In this document: positions 43,128 through 53,786 of the stretch, piece by piece
Layout: the number at the start of each line of letters is the position of its first letter
Position numbering within the stretch: position 1 is the first letter of the stretch
From: Nostoc sp. 'Lobaria pulmonaria (5183) cyanobiont'
GTDB lineage: Bacteria > Cyanobacteriota > Cyanobacteriia > Cyanobacteriales > Nostocaceae
DNA length: 64,000 nt
Assembly (NCBI RefSeq): GCF_002949795.1
Contig: NZ_CP026692.1
Location: 6,618,545-6,682,544 of the forward strand
Direction of reading: 5' to 3'
The notes under the pieces: generated by a model
The model's database searches: none
The model's input: the letters and a program-made list of their open reading frames with translations, nothing else
What the model was told of the DNA's origin: nothing
Position numbers and translations under genes: made by a program

Positions 43128-44372
43128 CTACTGCCCATTCTTCCCTTTTTGCTGACAAGAGCAAATAAACTCTGTAAATTGCTGCATTAGTTTGGGATTA
43201 CGCCAACCGGAATCAGCTTCTTCTTGCATCACTAAAAGTGCTTCTGCTGAAGTAAAAGCTCTTTTGTAAGGTCGTTCGCTGGTTAGGGCATCGTAAATAT
43301 CAATTAACTGAAATACCTGCGCTAGGTAGGGAATATCATCCCCCTTGAGTCGATCGGGATAACCTGAGCCATCCCAGCGTTCGTGGTGATGACGAATAAT
43401 CGGAATTACACCGCGCATACTCCGTAGTGGTTGGCAGATTTTTTCTCCAATCAAAACGTGCTGCTGCATAATTTGCCAATCTTCGGGGGTGAGTTCGCCT
43501 TTTTTCAGCAGCACTGCATCGGGAATACCCACCTTACCAATATCGTGGAGATAACCACCCCACATCAAATCTCGAATTTGATAGCGTGTTAGGTTGAGGT
43601 ATTCACCAAAAACTTGTCCCAGTTTTACTAGACGTTCGCAATGGTTGCCTGTATTGGGATCGCGACTTTCGATAGACATGGCAATGGAAAACAGTACTTG
43701 TTCGGCATGGTCTAAATCTTCGTTCATACGCTTCTGCCGCACCAAGGACTTTACACGCGCCGCTAGTTCCACCCGATCGAAGGGTTTAGTGAGAAAATCA
43801 TCTGCCCCAACTTCAATTCCCCGAATGCGCGATCGCCTGTCATTTAACGCTGTAATAAAAATTACTGGGATTAACCTAGTCTGCTCATCCTGTTTAAGCA
43901 ATTGGCACACTTCAAATCCATCCATTCCTGGCATCATTACATCCAGCAAAATCAAATCTGGTTGTTCTTGAGTTACCAATTCGACAACAATAGAACCACT
44001 GTCCGCCTCAATCACTTCGTATCCTTCCATCCTCAAGAGGGCAACAGCAGTCATCCGACTGGCGGCATGATCGTCAACTACTAAAACCTTCGGCGGATTT
44101 AAATCAAACCCATTCACTTTAGAACCTTTGGCTTGTAGTGTTTTAGAGACCAATGAATCATCACCACAATTAACATCAGATTTTATCCAAGAAGACATTG
44201 CTTGCCTATCTTCAAACATAATATCTCTTTGAGATAAGCCTAAAGAAGAACCCTCCGCATTTTGCGATTCCACGGCATGATTTGAACCGATACTCTTCAC
44301 TGTGCTAATGGGGTTTGACCCATTAACAATTTTTTTTCTAAAGCCTGTATGGTTGGATTTCCATTGAATCAC
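43128..44372 (-). CDS. Response regulator with HD-GYP domain (c-di-GMP phosphodiesterase type)
   Basis: After about 90 poorly conserved residues comes a receiver domain (about 93-210) with VLVVDDH, phospho-acceptor LILLDVMMPGMDG and the TKPFDR lysine. An HD-GYP domain (about 220-405) follows, with GYLHDIGKVGIPD and HHHERWDGSGYP. HD-GYP enzymes of this RpfG type hydrolyse cyclic di-GMP. All catalytic residues look intact. The N-terminal extension is probably spurious: a start further inside, for example at MFEDRQAMSSWIK, is possible. Confidence 0.93.
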   Translation of the reverse strand: MIQWKSNHTGFRKKIVNGSNPISTVKSIGSNHAVESQNAEGSSLGLSQRDIMFEDRQAMSSWIKSDVNCGDDSLVSKTLQAKGSKVNGFDLNPPKVLVVDDHAASRMTAVALLRMEGYEVIEADSGSIVVELVTQEQPDLILLDVMMPGMDGFEVCQLLKQDEQTRLIPVIFITALNDRRSRIRGIEVGADDFLTKPFDRVELAARVKSLVRQKRMNEDLDHAEQVLFSIAMSIESRDPNTGNHCERLVKLGQVFGEYLNLTRYQIRDLMWGGYLHDIGKVGIPDAVLLKKGELTPEDWQIMQQHVLIGEKICQPLRSMRGVIPIIRHHHERWDGSGYPDRLKGDDIPYLAQVFQLIDIYDALTSERPYKRAFTSAEALLVMQEEADSGWRNPKLMQQFTEFICSCQQKGKNGQ

Positions 44373-44869
44373 AAAGGCACTCCAAGTTTTTGCACAAGTT
44401 AGTTAACAGTGTCAGATTTTAAAAACAAATTTAAGATTCGACTGTATCTGAGTCAGAGTTTCGATATGGATTATGCATGATGTCAAGCTGCCGCTCGGAA
44501 TTTTTCGCAGCATGTATTTTTTATGTTACGAACAAGGTGGATCTTGTTGTCAAATTTTTTGCTTTTAATTCCAGTATGATAAATTCTCACAAATGTTAAA
44601 TCAGGTTTTTTACGGAGATTTTTTAGCCTTGTGGCGTCAGAAAGCGTTATAATTGACTCCTTTATATCGAGGTATCGGATTTTGAGTTTCAAGTCTTTAT
44701 AGTAATCATTAGATATAAATGTTTTTACTCAGTTATAGCAATACTCCAGTACTGTTAAATTATGTAATCTTGAATACTAACATATAAATAAGCTATTTGG
44801 CTTGTAAAAACTCGTTGAATTAAACTTGCAGTCCGTAGGTGTAGCATATTGTATGATTTTGCAATCAAA
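44373..44869. other. Intergenic region, no convincing gene
   Basis: The only frame (minus 44483-44692, 69 residues) is AT-rich, has no recognisable ribosome-binding site and no family resemblance. I consider it non-coding. The region probably contains the promoter of the HD-GYP gene. Confidence 0.5.
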
Positions 44870-45793
44870 CTACAAACTAGTTCCGATAAAATCCTTACCT
44901 TGTGTTCCCAATAGCCACCTTTTTCGCCAATGGGAGGCAGGTTCCAGGCAAGAGGTTTGTTGCTCTTGTTGTCGCCGCCTGACTATGACTTCGGTTGGAT
45001 CGCTCAATTGAGGATCGCGATAGGGAATAGCAGCACGAGTTAGCAAGTGTTCTTTTTCAACTTCTGAGAGGGTAGTGAGTGGGGAAGGATCTTGAGACTC
45101 GGCACTTCTAATATGTGTTGCCACGGTACCAGGCGATCGCCTTCCTACGGGTGGGGTAGAAGATATCACCAAGCCAGCAGACAAAAGTGCTGTGCGTACA
45201 GCAGCAGCACAAGAATAGGTGGCTAATAAACCATCTGGATGTAAGCACCATGACAGCTGTTTAATAAATTCAACAGTCCATAATTGAGGACACTGTGGTG
45301 GTGAAAAGGAATCGAGGAAAATTGCATCTGCCCAGAAATCCAACTGACGTACTAGCGTTATCGTAGTTCTAGCATCGCCAATTAGTAACTTCGCTTTCAG
45401 GCAAGGTGTTTGTACTTGATGCTCAAAAGCTAGCTTTTTTAAAATTTCAATATAGTTATAGTTCCAATTGTCGAACAAATGATGAGCGATCGCCGCTTGT
45501 GGCACTGCTGGATTCAGTTCTAAACCGATTACTTCAACACAACAACTAGGATTTACTGCCCAAATTGTTTGCAAAGCAGCAGCTGTGTTATATCCTAGAC
45601 CATAACAAACATCCAATAGTCGCAAGACTGGTTTTTGCGCTGCTGTAGCCAGTTGAGTAGGTTCCACAAACTTGCAAAAACTTTCCTGCGTAGCTCCATA
45701 ATGGCTGTGAAACGATTCACCAAACTCTTGAGAGACAAAGGTGAAAGAGCCATCTGCTGTTAACTTAGGTGTAAAATTCTCTAAGTTTGACAT
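44870..45793 (-). CDS. MnmD-like tRNA methyltransferase (DUF752 family)
   Basis: The start ATG at 45793 (MSNLENFTPKLTADG) is preferred over 45847. The N-terminal SFTFVSQEFGESFHSHYGA is the usual MnmC1 substrate-site region. The SAM-binding loop LLDVCYGLGYNTA and DAIFLDSFSPPQCPQLW follow, the latter the conserved catalytic segment. The enzyme methylates the wobble uridine (mnm5s2U) of tRNA. The oxidase half of MnmC is absent, so this is the stand-alone form. It is divergent from the rhodanese gene. Confidence 0.85.
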   Translation of the reverse strand: MSNLENFTPKLTADGSFTFVSQEFGESFHSHYGATQESFCKFVEPTQLATAAQKPVLRLLDVCYGLGYNTAAALQTIWAVNPSCCVEVIGLELNPAVPQAAIAHHLFDNWNYNYIEILKKLAFEHQVQTPCLKAKLLIGDARTTITLVRQLDFWADAIFLDSFSPPQCPQLWTVEFIKQLSWCLHPDGLLATYSCAAAVRTALLSAGLVISSTPPVGRRSPGTVATHIRSAESQDPSPLTTLSEVEKEHLLTRAAIPYRDPQLSDPTEVIVRRRQQEQQTSCLEPASHWRKRWLLGTQGKDFIGTSL

Positions 45794-45902
45794 CTTAACA
45801 AAAAAACTAAATAATGACCAATGCCCTTCAATAGTGCTGAGTAGCAAAGATAACTTATTTACTCAGCACTTGGAACAGAGGAACTGTTTTACCCAATGCC
45901 CT

Positions 45903-46724
45903 ATGCCCAATCCCCAATTTATTGTTTCACCAGCTTGGCTGTTTGAACATCTAGAAGATCCGCAAGTCGTTATTGTGGATTGTCGCTTTTCTCTAACCGA
46001 TCCACAACTAGGACAACAACAGTACCAAAAAAGTCATATAGAAGGATCGTATTACCTAGATTTGAATCAGGATCTTTCCAGTCCAGTGGGTAAGCATGGT
46101 GGGAGACATCCTTTACCTAACCCTAATGATATAGCTAACAAATTGGCAGCGATTGGGGTAAATTACCAAAAAAGTTTAGTTGTAGCTTATGACGATTCGC
46201 GCTTTGCCTTTGCGGCTCGTCTCTGGTGGCTGTTACGCTATCTAGGACATGAGCAAGTAGCAGTACTGGATGGCGGGTTGGCTGGATGGCAAAAAGCTGG
46301 GTATTCTGTTACAGATATTATTCCTCCCCCTCGGATGGGTACGTTTGTCGCTCAAGTACAAACAGAAAAGGTAGTAGATATTACAGCGGTAAAAAGCCGG
46401 AAAGATAGCCACAAGGTAGCATTGGTAGATTCAAGAGAGAGCGATCGCTACCGAGGCGAACGAGAGTCTATCGATCCGATTGCTGGACATATTCCCGGTG
46501 CAGTCAACTATCCTTGGCAAGAAGTTACAGACTCTTCTGGCTACCTACTCCCTCAAGAAGAACAACGCCGTCGGTGGGAACAGGTAAAAACAGCCGAAGA
46601 AATCTTGGTTTATTGCGGTTCTGGCGTTACTGCTTGTGTGAATTTACTTTCTTTAGAATTAGCTGGCATTAGCAAAGGTAAACTTTATGCTGGTAGCTGG
46701 AGTGATTGGATTTCTTATTTATAG
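45903..46724 (+). CDS. Thiosulfate/3-mercaptopyruvate sulfurtransferase (two rhodanese domains)
   Basis: This protein of 273 residues from ATG 45903 (MPNPQFIVSPAWL) has an inactive N-terminal rhodanese domain and an active C-terminal one. The catalytic Cys lies in EILVYCGSGVTACVNLL, and the N-terminal domain contains VAYDDSRFAFAARLWWLLRY, typical of the family. The CGSGVTA loop fits a mercaptopyruvate-type sulfurtransferase. The frame is open upstream to 45741, but that part is not similar to the family. Confidence 0.92.
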   Translation: MPNPQFIVSPAWLFEHLEDPQVVIVDCRFSLTDPQLGQQQYQKSHIEGSYYLDLNQDLSSPVGKHGGRHPLPNPNDIANKLAAIGVNYQKSLVVAYDDSRFAFAARLWWLLRYLGHEQVAVLDGGLAGWQKAGYSVTDIIPPPRMGTFVAQVQTEKVVDITAVKSRKDSHKVALVDSRESDRYRGERESIDPIAGHIPGAVNYPWQEVTDSSGYLLPQEEQRRRWEQVKTAEEILVYCGSGVTACVNLLSLELAGISKGKLYAGSWSDWISYL

Positions 46725-47111
46725 CTAGGAGTTATAGCAGTTCCCAGGTGCATGAAGTACATATCAAAACCTCATCCCCAACCCCTCTTTGAACTCACAA
46801 AGAGGGGAGATAAAGCACAGCTTTATCGGGGTGAGGTTAAGCTGTACCTCATTCTTATTAGGAAACGCTATAGGAGTGAGAAGTTAAGAATTAAAACTCC
46901 AACCTCTGCCAATTTTAGATTTTGAACTTTAGAGTTTTAAAGAATATAAAATCTTATCTGACTTTCGGTAATCTTTGGAAACATAGCCGTAACTGTGATG
47001 TTATTTGCATTATTAGATGATTTTTGTTATTAATTATTTTCAATAAGCTTGCTAAATTAATAAAAATAGTTTTCAATAATTTTCTAAGTTCGCGCAATTA
47101 ATTACAGTCTA
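46725..47111. other. Intergenic region with palindromic repeat
   Basis: Positions 46768-46838 form a palindromic repeat of the AACCTCATCCCC...GGGGTGAGGTT class, with inner hairpins (CCCCTCTTT/AAAGAGGGG and AAAGC...GCTTT). The rest is AT-rich and may carry the promoter, possibly iron-controlled, of the receptor gene. Confidence 0.55.
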
Positions 47112-49880
47112 ATGGATCTGAAGAGAAAAATAATGAAGCTAGAGTGGTTTGTTTCCATTATATTGCTGACGTGTTCAATGGTTACATTAGGCACAAATCC
47201 CACTAGAAGCGAAGAAATATCAACAAAAGAATTTCAAAAGCGAACACCAGCTAATAATCCTATCACAAATTATTCTCAACAAGTATCTCTGTTGAGCAAA
47301 ATACAGCCCGTGAAATCGACAGCAGAGATTCGGCAAGTCAATAAGATAGAACGTCCGATTCCCAACGCCCAAATACTTGTGCAGACACCAACACCGACAA
47401 CACCTGCTCAAAAAATTGTGCAAGTTACGGGAGTTAAAGCTAATCCCACTGACAAAGGTGTCGAGGTAATTTTACAAACTTCCCTTGGGGAACAGCTGCA
47501 AATCACAAATCATAGTGCAGTAAATAGCTTTATTGTTGATATTCCTAACGCGTAACTACGTTTACCCAGTGGCGAGGTATTTACATTCCGCTCAGACAAA
47601 CCAATTGCAGGTATTACTGGGATAACAGTCACTAATTTTGATGCCAACACTATCCGCGTGACAGTGACGGGTGAGGTGGGTGTCCCAACTGTTGAATTGT
47701 TTGACAGTCCGAATGAGGGGTTGATTTTTAGCGTTGCAAGTGCAGCTGCTTCTAGCCAACCATCAGCACAATCACAAACACAACCAACACCTCAACCAAA
47801 TCAGCCAACAAGTGAGACACAACCAACTCAACCATCAGCATCAAGTGATGAAGCGATTGAATTGGTTGTGACGGGTGAGCAAGATGGATATCGCGTAGAA
47901 GATTCCTCAACTCCTACCAAGACTGACACTCCTCTGCGCGATATTCCCCAGTCGATTCAAGTTATCCCTCGACAGTTGATTGAAGAGCAACGGATAACCC
48001 GCGTCAGTGATGCGTTAAGAAACGTCAGTGGTATCCAAGAACCGGCTAGTACGACCCGTAATGTATTCGATGTACCGATCATCCGAGGCTTTACGCCTAA
48101 TAGTGATGCTATTTTGAGGAATGGTCTGAGAGAAAGAACAAGTAGCCGTATTCCTTCTGAGACTGCCAATTTGGAGCGTATTGAAGTTCTCAAAGGGCCT
48201 GCTTCTGTTCTGTACGGTCAAGGTTCGCTCGGAGGCACTGTCAATTTAGTCACGAAACAGCCCCTAAGTTCGCCTTACTACTCAGTGGAAGCTTCAGTTG
48301 GCAGTTTTGATTTTTATCGGAGTTCTTTAGACTTCTCCGGCCCCTTAACTTCCGATAAAACACTGCTATATCGCCTGAACGCTGCTGTGGAAACTTCAGG
48401 AAGTTTCGTCGATTTTTTGGATAGGCAGCGTTACTTTGTTTCACCCGTCTTAACGTGGCAAATTGATCAGAATACAAAGATATCATTTGAATCTGAATAC
48501 TTAGCAACTCAGCAACCAGATGATTCTGGTTTGCCAGCTAGAGGGACTGTGCTGTCTAATCCGAATGGTAAAATCCCCCGGAATCGCAATATTGGAGAAC
48601 CTTTTGATGTCTCAGTGTCAGGGAATAACCGTAACGTCTTGCGAGTTGGCTATAATTTTGAGCATCGCTTCAACGAAGATTGGCAAGTCCGAAATGCCTT
48701 TCAAGCTTCGCTTTCTAACTACCCCAACAACCGGATATATATCCTTCCTACCTCTCTGTCAGAAGATGGGCGCTTGTTGTCAAGAACTGTGAGAACGTTC
48801 CCAGCAGGAGGCTACGATAACACTTATTCTTTGGATAATTACGTTGTTGGCAAGTTTAAGACGGGCAGCATTCAGCACCAAATAGTAGCTGGTTTTGATT
48901 TATTCAGGGAGGTTATGGGGGGTGCACAAATTAATCGTTCCATTGCGCCAATTGATTTGTTCAATCCGGTATATACTCAGACGCTAGGAGGAATTATTGG
49001 TGACCCATTTGATGATGAAACGACATCGGACTCGTTAGGCTTTTATCTTCAAGACCAAATCGCGCTCTATGATAACCTCAAGTGATTGCTAGGTGGTCGT
49101 TTTGATATTGTTAATCAAACATTTAAAGACTTCATAGACTCGTCGAATAATGATTTTCAACAAAACGAAGCCTTCAGTCCCCGCGTTGGGATTGTCTACC
49201 AGCCCATCCCACCAATTTCGCTCTACGCCAGTTATAGCCGCTCATTTCAACAACTCATTGGTACAACCTTTGATAACAGTTTATTCCAGCCAGAAGAAGG
49301 CACTCAATACGAGGTAGGCATCAAGACAGATTTGAGTGATAAAGTCTCAGCAACACTGGCGTTTTACGATCTGACTCGTTCTAATGTGCTGACTAATGAT
49401 CCAGACAATCCTGGGGAGTCTATTCAAACAGGCGAGCAAAAAAGTCGAGGAATTGAGCTAAATATTGGTGGGGAAATTTTGCCCGGATGGAACATTATTG
49501 GGGGCTATGCCTACACTGATGCTAGCGTCACAAAAGACACTAATACTCAGCTTGTTGACAACATCCTGAATAATGTACCGAAACACGCCTTTACCTTGTG
49601 GACGACCTATAAAATTGCTCAAGGTGACTTGCGGGGTTTGGGGTTTGGTTTAGGACTATACTACGTTGGCGATCGTCAGGGAGACTTGGCAAACACGTTC
49701 GAGTTACCCAGCTATTTACGCACTGATGCTGCTGTTTTCTATGAGCGAAATAATTTCCGAGTAGCGCTCAACATTAGAAATCTGTTTGATATTGATTATT
49801 ATGCATCAGCTCAACGTGACCTCAGCGTTTATCCAGGAGAGCCAGTGACGGTACAAGGAACGATTTCCTGGGAGTTATGA
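47112..49880 (+). pseudogene. AMIN-domain TonB-dependent siderophore receptor with two in-frame stops
   Basis: The frame runs from 47112 to 49880 with a TAA at 47553-47555 and a TGA at 49083-49085 and no frameshift. Signal peptide (WFVSIILLTCSMVTLG), AMIN domain (VTGVKANPTDKGVEVILQTS), plug domain (TDTPLRDIPQSIQVIPRQL, VLKGPASVLYGQGSLGG) and beta barrel follow in order. At the first stop relatives would have Gln (CAA to TAA), and at the second a Leu (TTA to TGA). A complete receptor of about 920 residues would result otherwise. Two pieces, 47658-49085 and 49086-49880, remain as open frames. Such receptors import iron-siderophores. Confidence 0.85.
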
Positions 49881-50209
49881 TGATATTAACCCAAGTTGCT
49901 GATCAGCCAGAATTTCAAGCTATTGTCATTCGCACCCCATTAACACTAGATGCCCTACATCAAGTTTTGCTTTCCCTAAAGGAGAAATTACAGAGGTCAA
50001 TGTTAATCGCTACACGGGTGCGATTATGGGCAGTCGCACCTTCAGGACTTTGTAATCACAAAATTACATAAGCAACTCCTAGCTGGAGAAATCGGAGGGC
50101 TAATTCTAGGCATAGTGGGTCTACTTTTATTCCTGTGATTTTGTTCATCACTAGCTTTGTGATGTATCGCTACCGCTATCGGGCAAAATCTATACGACTT
50201 ACGCAGTAA
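49877..50209 (+). pseudogene. PepSY-associated membrane protein, several frameshifts
   Basis: Pieces of a PepSY-TM protein appear in different frames: QVADQPEFQAIVIRTPLTLD, then PKGEITEVNVNRYTGAIMGS, then DFVITKLHKQLLAGEIGGLI leading into the membrane stretch LGIVGLLLFL, and VILFITSFVMYRYRYRAK. Each shift is a single-step change, and order and spacing match the family. These proteins sit beside TonB siderophore receptors, as here, and may assist iron reduction at the membrane. Confidence 0.65.
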
Positions 50210-50360
50210 AATTTTGTAAAAAAAGTTCCGCTCAAACAGGTCTGCTGGGAAAACTAAAAATCTTTCTGAGAGAGATTGTTGGGCAACTAAAGTACGACGA
50301 CACCATAATAAATCTTCTCTTGCTAACAAACGAGTTAATTCTTGTAACTCCTAATTCTTA

Positions 50361-51713
50361 TCAAAACCGACCTAATTGCAAACTGTAATTAATAGTGAAG
50401 AACCAGCCATCGAAATCAATGTTTTCGGCGGTTGAACTACCTAAACTTACTCCAGCCTGCATATTCATATTAATGTTGTCGGATATTTGGTAATTTAAGT
50501 GTCCGAATAGCCGATAAAATTCGTCTTCTCGATCGCGCTGTGTAAAGTCTGATAAATTCATTTGGTAGTCAATACCAACCTGGAGAGGCTTTTGCAAGTA
50601 GTAGTTCAGAGACACCCAAAAGGAATTGATTATCCGATTACGACTTTGGGGGTCGGCAAAATTTACACTCAATTCGTAGAAGCTATCTAGGGTTAATCTT
50701 GAAGTTAAGGGATCTCGGCGTCCCAAAGACAGTTGTAGGGAATTTTCATTTAAAAAGCGATCGCCTGCTTTGAAGCTATCGAAGCGATCGCTGCTGTTGG
50801 CATAAAATAACTGTTGATTGCTCCAACTGATTTCTCCAAACATTCGTTGGGATAGCTGCTGGTAAATACTGAGATTGAATCTTACCTGGTTGTAATGATA
50901 TTCTGACTGATTTATATAACGAATCAGATTGCCATCAATTGAGCCATTTACAAAAGTCTTAGATCCCAAAGGAAAATATGTAGAGGCTAGTGTCAGTCCA
51001 GAAATAATTAAACCATCTTCTATGGGACTATCATTTGAGGAAAAAATGTTACTCGTTTGGAAGTAGCCGACACGTCCTTGTAGATAGCCGATAGGTTGAG
51101 GTTGAAATTTAGGTACGGGTTGTTCTGTCGGTGGTGGTAGCTGTTGTTCTAGAGGTCGTAACCGCACCCGTAACCCCAATTCGCGATCGCTATTAGATTC
51201 AAACGGTTGTTTTGGCGATCGTAGCAGTTCTATCAACCTCTCTAGCCTTTGGGAATACTCTATCTCAGGTAAATTTAATAGTTGCTCTTTTGAGTCTGAA
51301 GGAGATATGGGCAAATTATTTGGCTGCGATTCTAGCTGTGGCGGGTCATTTTGCTTTTGAGTATCTATAGGTTCTTCGGTTTGATCTGCAATTTGAGTCG
51401 TTCCTGGTGTTTGCTGTACCAGATTTAACGGCATCCGAGAATCTAAAGTATGTGACTCACTCGACAGCTTGCACAAAGAGTTAATTGCCTTTTGCTCCAA
51501 CTTATGACATAACTGCTCATGAGTTACCTGTGTAGTTGCTAAATTATTAGGATGCCAAACATCTGTAATTGCAGATTCTGTCGCATCTACTCTAATGCAA
51601 CACCAGGTTCCACCACTGGACGTTAACAAAATACAAAAAAACAAATTTTTCCAGTTCTTGAGTCGCATCTGGTTAGATCGCATTGATTGCGTTTGGCAAA
51701 TGTAGACCCACAA
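50361..51713 (-). CDS. Outer-membrane beta-barrel protein
   Basis: The protein (about 450 residues) has a long leader, a Pro/Gln/Ser-rich central linker (about 95-205), and a C-terminal beta barrel with alternating hydrophobic strands (QGRVGYFQTSNIF, LTLASTYFP, ISWSNQQLFYANSS). It ends in the aromatic signal LQLGRF, typical of BAM substrates. The true start could be the ATG at 51683 (MRSNQ) or 51668 (MRLKNWKNLFF), the latter giving a good signal peptide. It is divergent from the FecR-domain gene. Confidence 0.7.
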   Translation of the reverse strand: MWVYICQTQSMRSNQMRLKNWKNLFFCILLTSSGGTWCCIRVDATESAITDVWHPNNLATTQVTHEQLCHKLEQKAINSLCKLSSESHTLDSRMPLNLVQQTPGTTQIADQTEEPIDTQKQNDPPQLESQPNNLPISPSDSKEQLLNLPEIEYSQRLERLIELLRSPKQPFESNSDRELGLRVRLRPLEQQLPPPTEQPVPKFQPQPIGYLQGRVGYFQTSNIFSSNDSPIEDGLIISGLTLASTYFPLGSKTFVNGSIDGNLIRYINQSEYHYNQVRFNLSIYQQLSQRMFGEISWSNQQLFYANSSDRFDSFKAGDRFLNENSLQLSLGRRDPLTSRLTLDSFYELSVNFADPQSRNRIINSFWVSLNYYLQKPLQVGIDYQMNLSDFTQRDREDEFYRLFGHLNYQISDNINMNMQAGVSLGSSTAENIDFDGWFFTINYSLQLGRF

Positions 51714-52340
51714 GCTGTATCGGAAGTTCCGACTAAAAAGATACAGTTGATTGCATCTATTTTAGCTTTGTAGGTATATACTGAAACTACAAACTACAAT
51801 TGCCGCTTTTCGGATTTTTCCCAGATTTTTTTGTCAAACTGAGATGCTCCGATAAAATTGCTGCTTAAATTTAGTGAAATACAGCCAGTGGGTAATTTCA
51901 CAACAAATCCTTAACAAGTTATTGTCTCCTATAATTAATGACCCTCTGGCTGAACTGATTATAAAGGATTATATGTAATGTACTTATCATTTAATTATTT
52001 CTATCAAATACTACTTTTAAATCTGCTATAGACTTTATTGCATCCACTTTCAGTCTCGGAAGGAAAACTTAAATCAAATAAAATACATATAGTAATCCAA
52101 TTTGATTCATGAACTTGCTTGCATAGATAAGGAACAAGTGGATACGAAAAAAGATAATAGATGTGTACTAGGTTTTTCAAAAATAAAATATGAGACATTT
52201 ATTTTACTTATTATCTCTTTTACGCATTAAATCTAAATTAAAATTTAAACTAATTTACTTAAAAAAACTATTACAACAATTAGCCTTAGCTTAAACTTTA
52301 ATTTTTATGATACTAGTTAAAGGTCAAAATTTATTAAACC
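51714..52340. other. Divergent intergenic region, no gene seen
   Basis: The frame on the minus strand at 52004-52198 is AT-rich, lacks a ribosome-binding site and is not supported. The region must contain the promoters of the outer-membrane protein and the FecR-domain gene. I find no clear boxes. Confidence 0.5.
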
Positions 52341-53786
52341 ATGTTTTATAAATCATTTCCATTATTGGTGATTGGTTTATGGGGAGTTATAGTACTGCCT
52401 CTACCAAATCGGGTAAGCGCTACAACTCCTCTAACGCGAGCAGAGATTCAGAACCTCCGCAACATCGTACAACTGATACCCAAAGATAAATTGAAGAAAC
52501 GTCCTGCACGCAAATTAGATGCAATGACCCCTGGGGACGGGTTGTCAACTGGTCGAGCTTCCCTAGCAGATTTGCGTTTTAATGATGGCTCTTTGGCACG
52601 AGTTGGAGAACAGGCGTTATTTCAATTTTTGCCGAAGACTCGTGACTTTAAATTGACAAACGGGACTGTGTTGTTGCTCATCCCACCAGGAAAGGGGCAA
52701 ACACGTATACAAACACCAAATGCAGCAGCAGCAATTCGTGGTTCAGCATTATTTGTACGCTACGACCAACAAACAGACACCACGATTGTGGGTGCGCTGA
52801 CAAATAGCGGCATTGAAGTTTCTAACAAGAAAGCTTCTGAAACTCAGGTGTTGAAAGCAGGGCAAATGGTGATTATAGTTAAAGGCGAATTTCAGAGGTT
52901 ATATGATTTTGATCTAAGAAATTTTTATGAAACGAGCCAGATGGTTCGGGAACTTGATTTGAACAGGCAGAGTCCTGTGCCTACACCTGATCCTGCAATC
53001 ACCAGTGTTCAAGCCGAAACTGCTGCGGCTTTGGAAGCACAGTCACCTATAAAAGGCGAGGGAGTAATTGAAAACCCCCCTTTTATGCAGCTAACTCCTA
53101 AATTACCAATCAGCCCAACAAATCCAACACCCGTAACCTCAACAGATCCAACACCCGTAACCTCAACAGATCCAACACCCGTAACCTCAACAAATCCAAC
53201 ACCCGTAACCTCAACAGATCCAACACCCGTAACCTCAACAAATCCAACACCCGTAACCTCAACAAATCCAACACCCGTAACCTCAACAAATCCAACACCC
53301 GTAACCTCAACAAATCCAACACCTGTAACCTCAACAAATCCAACACCCGTAACCCCAACAAATCCAACATCCGTAACCCCAACAAATCCAACACCCGTAA
53401 CCCCAACAAATCCAACACCTGTAACTCCAACAAATCCAACACCCGTAACCCCAACAAATCCAACATCCGTAACCCCAACAAATCCAACACCTGTAACTCC
53501 AACAAATCCAACACCCGTAACTCCAACAAATCCAACACCTGTAACCTCAATAGATCCAACACCTGTAACCTCAATAGATCCAACACGCGTAACTCCAACA
53601 AATCCAACACCCATAACTCCAACAAATCCAACACCTGTAACTCCAACAAATCCAACACCTGTAACCTCAATAGATCCAACACGCGTAACTCCAACAAATC
53701 CAACACCCGTAACCCCAACAAATCCAACACCTGTAACTCCAACAAATCCAACACCTGTAACTCCAACTGACTCTCCAAGTACATAA
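52341..53786 (+). CDS. FecR-domain protein with 27 octapeptide repeats
   Basis: An N-terminal signal peptide (LLVIGLWGVIVLPLPNRVSA) precedes a FecR-like domain (about 30-190, with FNDGSLARVGEQALFQF and TPNAAAAIRGSALFVRY). A linker and then 27 exact units of 8 residues (TNPTPVTS/TNPTPVTP) fill residues 260 to 475. The tail has no anchor motif. FecR domains outside iron signalling are found in exported cyanobacterial proteins, often with CHASE2 or porin partners. The Thr/Pro-rich repeat looks like a cell-wall-spanning stalk. It is divergent from the beta-barrel gene. Confidence 0.85.
   Translation: MFYKSFPLLVIGLWGVIVLPLPNRVSATTPLTRAEIQNLRNIVQLIPKDKLKKRPARKLDAMTPGDGLSTGRASLADLRFNDGSLARVGEQALFQFLPKTRDFKLTNGTVLLLIPPGKGQTRIQTPNAAAAIRGSALFVRYDQQTDTTIVGALTNSGIEVSNKKASETQVLKAGQMVIIVKGEFQRLYDFDLRNFYETSQMVRELDLNRQSPVPTPDPAITSVQAETAAALEAQSPIKGEGVIENPPFMQLTPKLPISPTNPTPVTSTDPTPVTSTDPTPVTSTNPTPVTSTDPTPVTSTNPTPVTSTNPTPVTSTNPTPVTSTNPTPVTSTNPTPVTPTNPTSVTPTNPTPVTPTNPTPVTPTNPTPVTPTNPTSVTPTNPTPVTPTNPTPVTPTNPTPVTSIDPTPVTSIDPTRVTPTNPTPITPTNPTPVTPTNPTPVTSIDPTRVTPTNPTPVTPTNPTPVTPTNPTPVTPTDSPST
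53118..53765. repeat. 24-bp tandem repeat, 27 copies
   Basis: Twenty-seven units of 24 bases (ACAAATCCAACACCCGTAAC plus four bases) run in frame through the FecR-domain gene. Variants such as GATCCAACACGC are spread in blocks, which suggests recent duplication and gene conversion. Long open frames on the opposite strand are a by-product. Confidence 0.95.

Noticed and set aside
44483..44692. 69-residue minus-strand protein
   Set aside because: AT-rich, no ribosome-binding site, no homologous motif.
52004..52198. 64-residue minus-strand protein
   Set aside because: Low-complexity AT-rich frame in a divergent promoter region without ribosome-binding site.
53009..53784. Long minus-strand proteins of 201 and 224 residues
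   Set aside because: They are by-products of the 24-bp repeat, which stays open in several frames; FecR domain and signal peptide support the plus frame only.
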